DNA of 12,180 nucleotides, taken from JAHJQQ01 sp032907525. GTDB lineage: Bacteria; Pseudomonadota; Gammaproteobacteria; Thiohalobacterales; Thiohalobacteraceae. Positions 1-7,382 of this stretch are shown here, one piece after another. Made by a program: the position numbers and the translations under genes. Location of the stretch: NCBI GenBank assembly GCA_032907525.1, contig JAJJPM010000142.1, positions 1 to 12,180 on the forward strand, written 5' to 3'. The notes below the pieces were generated by a model. It was not told the DNA's origin and made no database searches. It saw only the letters and a program-made list of their open reading frames with translations. Every line of letters begins with the position of its first letter. The stretch's first letter is position 1.

Positions 1-852
1 GATCAGGACGCGGGCGCCGAGGCCGCGCGCGGCGTGGGCGCAGCCCTTGCCGACATCGCCGTAGCCGGCGACGACGGCGATCTTGCCGGCGATCATCACG
101 TCGGTCGCGCGCTTGATGCCGTCGACCAGCGACTCGCGGCAGCCGTAGAGGTTGTCGAACTTCGACTTGGTCACCGAGTCGTTGACGTTCATCGCCGGCC
201 ACAACAGCTCACCGCGCTCCTGCATCTGATACAGGCGGTGCACACCGGTGGTGGTCTCTTCGGTGACGCCCTTGATGCCCTTGCCGATTTCGGTCCACTT
301 CTTCGGGTTGGCGGCGAGGCTCTTCTTGAGGAGGTTGAGGAAGACTTTCCACTCTTCGTTGGCGCCCGGATTGGCTTCCGGCACCTTGCCGGCCTTCTCG
401 AATTCGGTGCCCTTGTGGATCAGCATGGTCGCGTCGCCGCCATCGTCGAGGATCATGTTCGGACCCTTGCCATCCGGCCAGGTCAGCGCCTGCTCGGTGC
501 ACCACCAGTATTCCTCCAGGGTCTCGCCCTTCCAGGCATAGACCGGGATGCCCTCGGCGGCGATCGCGGCGGCGGCGTGGTCCTGGGTGGAGAAGATGTT
601 GCACGAGGCCCAGCGCACCTCGGCGCCGAGCGCCTGCAGCGTCTCGATCAGCACCGCGGTCTGGATGGTCATGTGCAGCGAGCCGGAGATGCGCGCGCCC
701 TTCAGCGGCTGCTGCGCCGCGAATTCCTCGCGCAGCGCCATCAGGCCGGGCATTTCCGTCTCGGCGATGGCGATCTCCTTGCGGCCCCAGGCGGCCTGGG
801 TGATGTCGGCGACCTTGTAGTCGGTGAAGTTCGGATCGGTAACTGCGTTCAT
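1..852 (-). CDS. ahcY: Adenosylhomocysteinase (S-adenosyl-L-homocysteine hydrolase), 3' part cut by window edge
   Basis: Cytosolic NAD-dependent enzyme that splits S-adenosylhomocysteine into homocysteine and adenosine, clearing the product inhibitor of methyltransferases. The first 284 residues are present; the family usually has about 430-470, so the C-terminal NAD-binding and tail region lies outside the window. Visible motifs are GSLHMTIQTAVL at residues 57-68, STQDHAAAAIA at 88-98, LDDGGDATMLIH at 135-146, NVNDSVTKSKFDNLYGCRES at 222-241 and the dinucleotide-binding GYGDVGKG at 263-270. The stretch at about 150-195 matches the insertion of the long-form enzymes common in proteobacteria and plants. 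The ATG at 850-852 is supported by a Shine-Dalgarno AAAGGAG on the minus strand (862-868), which lies in the loop of a GTAAA/TTTAC dyad at 853-869. A SAH riboswitch sits just upstream, and metK precedes it on the same strand. Identity is secure. Confidence 0.97.
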   Translation of the reverse strand, partial: MNAVTDPNFTDYKVADITQAAWGRKEIAIAETEMPGLMALREEFAAQQPLKGARISGSLHMTIQTAVLIETLQALGAEVRWASCNIFSTQDHAAAAIAAEGIPVYAWKGETLEEYWWCTEQALTWPDGKGPNMILDDGGDATMLIHKGTEFEKAGKVPEANPGANEEWKVFLNLLKKSLAANPKKWTEIGKGIKGVTEETTTGVHRLYQMQERGELLWPAMNVNDSVTKSKFDNLYGCRESLVDGIKRATDVMIAGKIAVVAGYGDVGKGCAHAARGLGARVLI

Positions 853-869
853 GTAAACGACTCCTTTAC
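853..869 (-). promoter_or_regulatory. ahcY ribosome binding site in a small dyad
   Basis: On the minus strand an AAAGGAG Shine-Dalgarno lies 9-10 bases before the ahcY ATG. It is flanked by GTAAA and TTTAC, which can pair and place the ribosome binding site partly in a loop. This dyad directly follows the riboswitch 3' strand, so it could be part of the expression platform. The Shine-Dalgarno is clear; the regulatory role is inferred. Confidence 0.6.
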
Positions 870-871
870 AG

Positions 872-945
872 AACGAGCGCCGTTGTTGATGGCCTCTGCT
901 CCGAGCCTGGCAGGGAAGACCCTGTTGCAACGCTCCTCGGAGAGA
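872..945 (-). ncRNA. S-adenosylhomocysteine (SAH) riboswitch upstream of ahcY
   Basis: Read on the minus strand, the segment carries the SAH riboswitch hallmarks in order. P1 5' strand CTCCGAG (942-936) runs into the conserved GAGCGTTGCAAC. P2 is CAGGG-TCTT-CCCTG (924-911). The conserved CCAGGCTCGGAG holds the P1 3' strand CTCGGAG (905-899). A linker leads to the conserved AACGGCGCTC (884-875), whose CGCTC can form the pseudoknot with GAGCG (935-931). P1 is 7 of 7 paired and the pseudoknot at least 5 of 5. Known SAH riboswitches lie before ahcY in Beta- and Gammaproteobacteria and raise expression when SAH accumulates. The start of ahcY is 22 bases after the conserved 3' strand. The family call is strong; the exact boundaries and the switching mechanism are not resolved. 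Confidence 0.93.
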
Positions 946-966
946 GGGTGGTTTGGTGAATCAAAT

Positions 967-1130
967 TTCTACCGCGAAGGACGCAAAGGCGCGCAAAGAA
1001 CATCGAAAACACGATGGCCACAAAATCCACGAAACCCACGAACGCTAATGCGTGTAAACACAAGTCCTTTTCGTGGGTTTCGTGGCTATATAGGTTTTCC
1101 TTTGCGCGCCTTTGCGTCCTTTGCGGTTAA
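967..1130. repeat. Composite nested palindrome (GACGCAAAGG-type outer arms, CCACGAAAC-type inner arms)
   Basis: Two palindromes are nested in the metK-ahcY gap. The outer arms are 971-998 and 1100-1127, 28 bases with a single mismatch, built from GGACGCAAA- and GGCGCGCAAA-like units of about 10 bases. The inner arms are 1027-1042 and 1070-1085, a perfect 16-base match with the unit CCACGAAAC of about 9 bases. The inner unit is the same family as the palindrome at 8579-8662, so a CCACGAAA element appears to have been inserted into, or fused with, a GACGCAAAG element. The right outer arm ends about 10 bases after the metK stop. It is transcribed with metK and would form a very stable hairpin ahead of the riboswitch; whether it terminates, stabilises or is inert cannot be told. 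Confidence 0.9.
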
Positions 1131-1136
1131 AGTGGC

Positions 1137-2300
<1,164 letters not shown>

Positions 2301-2403
2301 GCGCGTGAATTCCCCGATGAATGGTGGCGGTTGCAACGACCGGGTAGTTTACTGGCATCGGGCCGCCAGTGCGAGAGGTGGGGTCGCCGCCGCCATTCCG
2401 ATT

Positions 2404-2409
2404 TATACT
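2404..2409 (+). promoter_or_regulatory. Candidate -10 element for the 2463 gene
   Basis: TATACT matches the sigma-70 -10 consensus at 5 of 6 positions and would place transcription start near 2415-2417, immediately at the 5' arm of the hairpin described at 2414-2452. No convincing -35 hexamer is visible at the right spacing. The complementary strand also reads as a weak -10 (TAGTAT), so it could serve metK instead. Confidence 0.3.
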
Positions 2410-2413
2410 AGGG

Positions 2414-2452
2414 CCTCACGAAACACGGCGACCACGAAAAAACCGCGTGAGG
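2414..2452 (+). promoter_or_regulatory. Hairpin covering the Shine-Dalgarno of the 2463 gene
   Basis: CCTCACG at 2414-2420 is the exact reverse complement of CGTGAGG at 2446-2452. The 3' arm overlaps the GAGGAG Shine-Dalgarno (2449-2454). An inner CGG/CCG pairing can extend the stem. If folded in the mRNA it would mask the ribosome binding site. The pairing is seen directly; translational control is inferred. Confidence 0.4.
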
Positions 2453-2462
2453 AGTGGCTTCA

Positions 2463-3020
2463 ATGGTGAGTCTGCAAACCCCTGTCTGCGATTTCGGCCG
2501 GCCGGCCATCGATTTCGCCCTCCCCGGCGTCGACGGCAAGGTCTGGACGCTGGACGACTGCCGCGGCGAGAAGGGCCTGCTGGTGATGTTCATCTGCAAT
2601 CACTGCCCCTACGTGAAGGCGGTGCTCGACCGGCTGATCCGCGACACCCGCGAGTTGCGCGGCCACGGCATCAACAGTGTCGCCATCATGTCCAACGATC
2701 CGACCGACTATCCGGAGGATTCGTTTGAAAACATGCAGAAAATCGCCCGCGAGAGGGATTTCCCCTTCCCCTATCTGCTGGATGAGACCCAGGCCGTGGC
2801 GCAGGCCTACGGCGCGGTCTGCACGCCGGATTTCTTCGGCTACAACGCCGCGCTGGAGCTGCAGTACCGCGGCCGGCTCGATGCCAGCCGCAAGGATGCG
2901 GCGCCGCCCGACGCCCGCCGCGATCTGTTCGAGGCGATGGTGGAGATCGCCCGCACCGGCAAGGGGCCGGTGGAGCAGATCCCCAGCATGGGCTGTTCGA
3001 TCAAATGGAAGGTGGCCTGA
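2463..3020 (+). CDS. Thioredoxin-fold / peroxiredoxin-like protein with CNHC motif
   Basis: A 185-residue cytosolic protein with no signal peptide. It resembles the AhpC/TSA-redoxin-like thioredoxin family (PRX_like1 type) of uncertain substrate. Motifs are FALPGVDGKVWTLDD at residues 18-32, the putative redox motif C45-N-H-C48 followed by PYVK, a likely cis-proline loop VCTPDFFGYN at 119-128 with Cys120, and a C-terminal PSMGCSIKWK with Cys178. This whole set is typical of the family. It is probably a thiol-disulfide or peroxide-handling protein; no specific reaction can be assigned. The start is the ATG at 2463, with GAGGAG 8 bases upstream. An in-frame GTG at 2454 overlaps that Shine-Dalgarno and is unlikely. 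The next gene follows after only 13 bases on the same strand, so the two are probably one operon. Confidence 0.88.
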   Translation: MVSLQTPVCDFGRPAIDFALPGVDGKVWTLDDCRGEKGLLVMFICNHCPYVKAVLDRLIRDTRELRGHGINSVAIMSNDPTDYPEDSFENMQKIARERDFPFPYLLDETQAVAQAYGAVCTPDFFGYNAALELQYRGRLDASRKDAAPPDARRDLFEAMVEIARTGKGPVEQIPSMGCSIKWKVA

Positions 3021-3033
3021 AGAGACGGGCGGC

Positions 3034-3468
3034 ATGGCGGGCTACGAGACCTTCTATCGCGAAAACCCGATCGAGGTGCAGCACAAGCGCCTGCCCGCCG
3101 AGATCTACAACCGCGCGCACCATCTCCTGGTCCGCAGCGACTTCGGCTGCGTGTTCGTGCCGATCCGCAGCCTCCAGTACCTGGCCGTGATCGATGCCGA
3201 AGAGATCATCTTCGTCGACCGCGAGGCCAAGCACCTGGTCGAGCTCGCATGGCGGTCCTTCCGCCCGCAGGTGCGTACCGCCCTCGACCAGCCGGTGCCC
3301 TACGAGCTGCACATCTATATGAAGAAGGCCTTCGAGGTGCTGCCGCGGCTGCAGGGCGAATTCCTCAAGGCGGTCGAGCAGATGGAGCGGCGCGATACGG
3401 CGGCGCGGCCCGAGGACGAGGCCGGCCGCATCCTGCCGTTCCCGCCGGACCGGCCAGGCGGCAAGTAG
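3034..3468 (+). CDS. Conserved-looking hypothetical protein, 144 aa
   Basis: Not assigned to a named family. The protein is 144 residues, soluble, with no signal peptide or membrane segment. The first 110 residues look like an alpha/beta domain: FGCVFVPIRSLQYLAVIDAE at residues 37-56, EIIFVDRE at 57-64, then HLVELAWRSFRP and YELHIYMKKAFEVLPRLQ. The tail is charged and proline-rich (residues 118-144) and probably disordered. Codon use resembles the neighbours, which supports a real gene. It begins 13 bases after the thioredoxin-fold gene, with a weak AAGAGA Shine-Dalgarno, so it is likely translated from the same mRNA. The context suggests a role alongside that redox protein, but no function is claimed. 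Confidence 0.8.
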   Translation: MAGYETFYRENPIEVQHKRLPAEIYNRAHHLLVRSDFGCVFVPIRSLQYLAVIDAEEIIFVDREAKHLVELAWRSFRPQVRTALDQPVPYELHIYMKKAFEVLPRLQGEFLKAVEQMERRDTAARPEDEAGRILPFPPDRPGGK

Positions 3469-3490
3469 TCCGAGAACCTACAACCAACCC

Positions 3491-3600
3491 AGAACCCATT
3501 TGCCACGGAAGCACACGGAAGCACACGGAAATGTAAAACCCGCCGCATTCTCGCCTTCCGCGTTATTCCGTGTGCTTCCGTGGCCGAAAGGGTTTTCTGG
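3491..3600. repeat. Palindromic repeat, CCACGGAAGCA family, copy 1
   Basis: Arms 3503-3520 and 3566-3583 are perfect 18-base reverse complements made of CACACGGAAG units; the left side carries a third unit up to 3530. The pairing extends outward (AACCC..TTTG.CCACGG on the left against CCGTGGCCGAAAGGGTTTT on the right), so the stem ends beside a T run on the plus strand. That geometry could act as a terminator for the 2463-3468 operon. The same family recurs at 6050-6199, so the two copies flank tkt. Confidence 0.88.
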
Positions 3601-4021
3601 ATAACAAAATAATATGCCCCGATAAGATGCGCGCATGACGCGCGGCGCCGCGCCCGTATCTTGACGCATGCCGCCGGCGCCGCCGACCCCGATCCGGGAA
3701 GCGCTATTGCTCCTCGCCGGCAACTAAGGGAAAATACCGCGCTCTTCCCGTCCCGGGCGTCCTGGGTGAGCCGAGGGGCGAGTCGATCGGGGCGCACGCG
3801 TCCCTGAACTTTGCAGAATATACCGACGTTTATTGCTCATTGAGCACGGGTCCCAGCGCTTCAGCCCAGGGGCCGGTGGAATTCACTGATTGGCGGCATG
3901 ATCCTGGACCGCATCCAGGCGGGGGAGATGCATGCCGTATGCGGTCGATGGCCGCTCCCCGATGTCTGACCCGCGAGTCATGCACCGGTCTACCGAATTC
4001 ATTGTTTAACAGGAGACACCA
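3601..4021 (+). promoter_or_regulatory. Non-coding leader region upstream of tkt
   Basis: No convincing gene is present. Seen in it: a GC palindrome CGCGGCGCCGCG at 3640-3651; AT-rich AATATACC around 3817-3824 as a weak -10 candidate without a good -35; a dyad TGCTC-ATT-GAGCA at 3834-3846 that could be an operator; CCTGG/CCAGG at 3903-3918; a stem GGGGAG (3922-3927) with CTCCCC (3955-3960) enclosing a small GCAT/ATGC hairpin (3930-3942); and a 25-codon open frame at 3932-4009. The tkt Shine-Dalgarno AGGAG is at 4011-4015. A CbbR-type LysR site would be expected for a Calvin gene, but none can be asserted. Confidence 0.4.
3932..4009 (+). other. Possible 25-codon upstream ORF (leader peptide candidate) before tkt
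   Basis: The ATG at 3932 follows a GGGGGAG run (3921-3927) by 4 bases, opens 25 codons and stops at the TAA at 4007-4009, 12 bases before the tkt ATG. The Shine-Dalgarno-like run is also the 5' strand of the GGGGAG/CTCCCC stem. Composition is unremarkable and no leader-peptide signature such as a run of one amino acid is visible. It may be chance. Confidence 0.2.
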
Positions 4022-6016
4022 ATGCCGTCGCGCAAAGAACTAGCCAACGCCATCCGTGCGCTGAGCATGGACGCCGTCCAGAAGGCCAAGTCGGGCCATC
4101 CCGGTGCCCCGATGGGCATGGCGGATATCGCCGAGGTGCTGTGGAACGATTTCCTCAAGCACAATCCGCAGAATCCCAAATGGTATGACCGCGACCGCTT
4201 CGTCCTCTCCAACGGCCACGGCTCGATGCTGATCTACTCCCTCCTGCATCTGACCGGCTACGACCTCCCGATGGAAGAGCTCAAGAACTTCCGTCAGCTC
4301 CACTCCAAGACCCCCGGCCACCCCGAATACGGCTATGCCCCCGGCGTCGAGACCACCACCGGTCCGCTGGGCCAGGGCATCACCAATGCCGTCGGCATGG
4401 CGATCGCCGAGAAGGTGCTGGCCGGCCAGTTCAACCGCGACGGCCACCACATCGTCGATCACTACACCTACGTGTTCCTGGGCGACGGCTGCCTCATGGA
4501 AGGCATCTCGCACGAGGCCTGCTCGCTGGCCGGCACGCTGGGCCTGGGCAAGCTGATCTGCTTCTACGACGACAACGGCATCTCCATCGACGGCCACGTC
4601 GAAGGCTGGTTCACCGACGACACGCCCAAGCGCTTCGAGGCCTACGGCTGGCACGTGGTGCGCGACGTCGACGGCCACAACCCGGACGCCATCAAGAAGG
4701 CGATCCAGGAGGCCCGTTCCGTCAACGACAAGCCCAGCATGATCTGCTGCAAGACCGTGATCGGCTACGGCGCGCCGAACCTGTGCGGCAGCCACGACTG
4801 CCACGGCGCCCCGCTGGGCGAGGACGAGATCAAGGCCACCCGCGAGAATCTCGGCTGGAACCACGAGCCGTTCGTGATCCCGCAGGACATCTACGCCGGC
4901 TGGGACGCCAAGAAGAAGGGCGCCGAGGCCGAGAAGCACTGGGCCGACAAGTTCGCCGCCTACAAGAAGGAATATCCGGAGCTGGCCGCGGAATTCGAGC
5001 GCCGCATGAAGGGCCAGCTGCCGTCCGACTGGGCCGCGAAGTCCGCCGAGTTCGTGAAGGCCGTCGACGCCAAGGGCGAGACCATCGCCACCCGCAAGGC
5101 GTCGCAGAACGCGCTCAACGGCTACGGCCCGCTGCTGCCGGAGTTCCTCGGCGGCTCCGCCGACCTGGCCGGCTCCAACCTGACCCTGTGGTCGGGCTGC
5201 AAGGGCGTCAGCAACACCGTGTCCGACGGCAACTACCTCTACTACGGCGTGCGCGAGTTCGGCATGTCGGCGATCATGAACGGCATCGCCCTGCACGGCG
5301 GCTTCATCCCCTACGGCGCGACCTTCCTGATGTTCTCCGAGTACGCGCGCAACGCCCTGCGCATGGCCGCGCTGATGAAGGTGCCGAGCATCTTCGTCTA
5401 CACCCACGACTCCATCGGTCTGGGCGAGGACGGCCCGACCCATCAGCCCATCGAGCAGACCGCGACCCTGCGCATGATCCCCAACATGTCGGTGTGGCGT
5501 CCCTGCGACGCGGTCGAATCCGCCGTGTGCTGGAAGGTCGCCATCGAGCGCAAGACCGGCCCGAGCAGCCTGATCTTCTCGCGCCAGAACCTCAAGCACA
5601 TGAGCCGCACGCCCGAGCAGCTCGCCGCCATCGCCAAGGGCGGCTACGTGCTGCGCGACTGCGACGGCACGCCGGACGCGATCCTCATCGCCACCGGTTC
5701 CGAAGTGGAACTGGCCGTGGGCGCGCAGGAGGCCCTGGCCGCCAAGGGCAGGAAGATCCGCGTGGTCTCCATGCCCTCGACCGACACCTTCGACGCCCAG
5801 GACGCCGCCTACCGCGAGTCCGTGCTGCCGAAGGCCGTCACCAGGCGCGTGGCCGTCGAGGCCGGCGTGACCGACGGCTGGTACAAGTACGTCGGCTGCA
5901 ACGGCGCGATCGTCGGCATCAACCGCTTCGGCGAGTCCGCCCCGGCCGGCCAGCTGTTCAAGGAATTCGGCTTCACCGTGGAGAACGTGGTCAAGGCCGT
6001 CGAGTCGGTGCTGTAA
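4022..6016 (+). CDS. tkt: Transketolase
   Basis: Thiamine-diphosphate enzyme that moves two-carbon units between sugar phosphates in the pentose phosphate and Calvin cycles; cytosolic homodimer. The length of 664 residues matches E. coli TktA (663). It shows SGHPGAPMG at residues 24-32 (substrate/cofactor His26), the ThDP/metal motif beginning GDGCLMEG at 154-161 and running to DDNGISID at 183-190, catalytic Glu412 in REFGM, and GEDGPTHQP at 468-476 with His474. Start: ATG at 4022 with AGGAG six bases upstream. It is the first gene of the tkt-gap-pgk-pyk-fba run and has a long leader of its own. It is bracketed by two copies of the CCACGGAAGCA palindrome. The gene could equally be named cbbT if it serves a Calvin cycle; the sequence alone does not decide. 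Confidence 0.98.
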   Translation: MPSRKELANAIRALSMDAVQKAKSGHPGAPMGMADIAEVLWNDFLKHNPQNPKWYDRDRFVLSNGHGSMLIYSLLHLTGYDLPMEELKNFRQLHSKTPGHPEYGYAPGVETTTGPLGQGITNAVGMAIAEKVLAGQFNRDGHHIVDHYTYVFLGDGCLMEGISHEACSLAGTLGLGKLICFYDDNGISIDGHVEGWFTDDTPKRFEAYGWHVVRDVDGHNPDAIKKAIQEARSVNDKPSMICCKTVIGYGAPNLCGSHDCHGAPLGEDEIKATRENLGWNHEPFVIPQDIYAGWDAKKKGAEAEKHWADKFAAYKKEYPELAAEFERRMKGQLPSDWAAKSAEFVKAVDAKGETIATRKASQNALNGYGPLLPEFLGGSADLAGSNLTLWSGCKGVSNTVSDGNYLYYGVREFGMSAIMNGIALHGGFIPYGATFLMFSEYARNALRMAALMKVPSIFVYTHDSIGLGEDGPTHQPIEQTATLRMIPNMSVWRPCDAVESAVCWKVAIERKTGPSSLIFSRQNLKHMSRTPEQLAAIAKGGYVLRDCDGTPDAILIATGSEVELAVGAQEALAAKGRKIRVVSMPSTDTFDAQDAAYRESVLPKAVTRRVAVEAGVTDGWYKYVGCNGAIVGINRFGESAPAGQLFKEFGFTVENVVKAVESVL

Positions 6017-6049
6017 GCGGCCGCGCCCGGCTGGATGATTCGACCTATA

Positions 6050-6199
6050 AAACGTATTTGCCACGGAATCACACGGAACCACACGGAAAGATTCGATAAG
6101 CCAACCGCGGAGAGTGGACATGCGGTTCGCTTGCCGGTTTTTACATGGCGCCTTTTTCCGTGTTCTTCCGTGTGGTTCCGTGGCTGAAATGGTTTTTTA
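6050..6199. repeat. Palindromic repeat, CCACGGAAGCA family, copy 2
   Basis: Left arm 6061-6089 and right arm 6154-6183 are imperfect reverse complements built from three CACACGGAA-type units each. Pairing extends outward through AAAAC..ATTTG on the left and GAAATGGTTTTTT on the right, ending in a T6 run on the plus strand. The 64-base loop contains a separate perfect AACCGC/GCGGTT hairpin (6102-6107 with 6122-6127). It fills most of the tkt-gap spacer and could end or attenuate transcription there, or stabilise the tkt message. Confidence 0.87.
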
Positions 6200-6235
6200 G
6201 GGTTCAATTTACCTTCAGAAGACGGAGAGAGAAAA

Positions 6236-7237
6236 ATGGCAATCAAAGTCGGCATTAATGGTTTCGGTCGCATCGGCCGCATGGTTTTCCGCGCCGTGGC
6301 GAAGGAAGCCGAGTTCAAGGACATCGAGATCGTCGGCATCAACGACCTGCTGGATCCCGAGTACCTGGCCTATATGCTCAAGTACGACTCCGTGCATGGC
6401 CGCTTCAACGGCGACATCAAGGTCGAGGGCAGCAACCTGATCGTCAACGGCAAGAAGATCCGTCTGACCGCCGTCAAGGATCCGGCCGAGCTGAAGTGGA
6501 ACGAGATCGGCGCCGACCTGGTCATCGAGTCCACCGGCCTGTTCCTGACCAAGGAGACCTGCGAGAAGCACATCGCCGCCGGCGCCAAGAAGGTCGTGCA
6601 GTCCGCGCCGTCGAAGGACGACACCCCGATGTTCGTGTACGGCGTGAATCACGCCAAGTACGCCGGCGAGGCCATCGTCTCCGCAGCGAGCTGCACCACC
6701 AACTGCCTGGCCCCCGTCGCCAAGGTGCTGCACGACAACTTCGGCATCAAGCGCGGCCTGATGAGCACCGTGCACGCCGCCACCGCGACGCAGAAGACCG
6801 TCGACGGCCCGTCCGCCAAGGACTGGCGCGGCGGCCGCGGCATCCTGGAGAACATCATCCCGTCCTCCACCGGTGCCGCCAAGGCCGTGGGCAAGGTCAT
6901 CCCCGAGCTGAACAAGAAGCTCACCGGCATGGCCTTCCGCGTCCCGACCTCCGACGTGTCCGTGGTCGACCTGACCGTCGAGCTGAACAAGGACGCCTCC
7001 TACGAGGACATCTGCAAGGCCATGAAGAAGGCCTCCGAGGGTGAGCTGAAGGGCGTGCTGGGCTACACCGAGGAGAAGGTCGTCTCCACCGACTTCCGCG
7101 GTCAGAGCATGCCGTCGATCTTCGACGCCGAGGCCGGCATCGCCCTGGACGGCACCTTCGTCAAGGTCGTGTCCTGGTACGACAACGAGTACGGCTACAC
7201 CTGCAACATGCTGCGCTTCGTCAAGCACGTCGCATAA
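6236..7237 (+). CDS. gap: Glyceraldehyde-3-phosphate dehydrogenase, type I
   Basis: Converts glyceraldehyde 3-phosphate to 1,3-bisphosphoglycerate with NAD(P); reversible, used in glycolysis and, in reverse, in the Calvin cycle. The 333 residues match the family. Motifs are the dinucleotide fold KVGINGFGRIGR at residues 4-15, INDLLDPEYLAYMLKYDS at 35-52, the catalytic SAASCTTNCLAP at 149-160 with nucleophile Cys153, His180 in STVHA, the phosphate-binding SSTGAAKAVG at 210-219 and SWYDNEYGY at 313-321. It resembles the E. coli GapA branch in these segments. Start: ATG at 6236 preceded by GGAGAGAG. Upstream is the CCACGGAA palindrome, downstream the CTAGGGAC one. Cofactor preference (NAD against NADP) is not settled from sequence alone. 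Confidence 0.98.
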   Translation: MAIKVGINGFGRIGRMVFRAVAKEAEFKDIEIVGINDLLDPEYLAYMLKYDSVHGRFNGDIKVEGSNLIVNGKKIRLTAVKDPAELKWNEIGADLVIESTGLFLTKETCEKHIAAGAKKVVQSAPSKDDTPMFVYGVNHAKYAGEAIVSAASCTTNCLAPVAKVLHDNFGIKRGLMSTVHAATATQKTVDGPSAKDWRGGRGILENIIPSSTGAAKAVGKVIPELNKKLTGMAFRVPTSDVSVVDLTVELNKDASYEDICKAMKKASEGELKGVLGYTEEKVVSTDFRGQSMPSIFDAEAGIALDGTFVKVVSWYDNEYGYTCNMLRFVKHVA

Positions 7238-7241
7238 GATC

Positions 7242-7310
7242 AGGTGCTAGGGACTAGGGCCGAGGTGCTAGGAAAAGATCCTAGAACCTCGTCCCTAGAA
7301 CCTCGGCCCT
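7242..7310. repeat. Palindromic repeat, CTAGGGAC/GAGGTG family
   Basis: Arms 7242-7272 and 7280-7310 are reverse complements at 24 of 31 positions, with a 7-base loop AAAAGAT. Each arm is itself a near-tandem repeat with a period of about 14-18 bases (GGTGCTAGGGACTAGGGCC followed by GAGGTGCTAGG). It begins 4 bases after the gap stop codon. There is no T run, so a standard intrinsic terminator is unlikely. The unit is unrelated in sequence to the other palindromes here but has the same architecture. Confidence 0.85.
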
Positions 7311-7382
7311 TATGGGAGATGCATTCGGCAAGGTCCGCTTTGCCAAATCCATTTCATCTGAACATTCCGGAGTCCACCCATC

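Noticed and set aside
2301..2336. Upstream ATG extending metK by 12 residues
   Set aside because: The added residues are not typical of MetK, and the internal ATG gives the canonical N-terminus.
2341..2460. SAM riboswitch upstream of metK
   Set aside because: None of the conserved SAM riboswitch cores could be recognised in this short gap.
2454..2462. GTG start for the thioredoxin-fold gene
   Set aside because: It overlaps the GAGGAG Shine-Dalgarno that correctly serves the ATG at 2463.
3503..3583. CRISPR-like array from repeated CACACGGAA units, and likewise at the other palindromes
   Set aside because: Units are 7-14 bases with almost no spacers and are arranged as inverted arms, not as 25-40 base direct repeats with unique spacers.
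3668..3727. Short proline/leucine-rich frame of 19 codons upstream of tkt
   Set aside because: No ribosome binding site, very short, and composition explained by GC-rich sequence.
4040..6121. 693-residue open frame on the minus strand opposite tkt, and similar long minus-strand frames opposite gap, pgk, pyk and fba
   Set aside because: Each lies exactly antisense to a certain gene with strong GC codon bias; their translations are Gly/Ala/Val/Asp/Arg-rich with no recognisable motif, as expected for antisense shadows in high-GC DNA.
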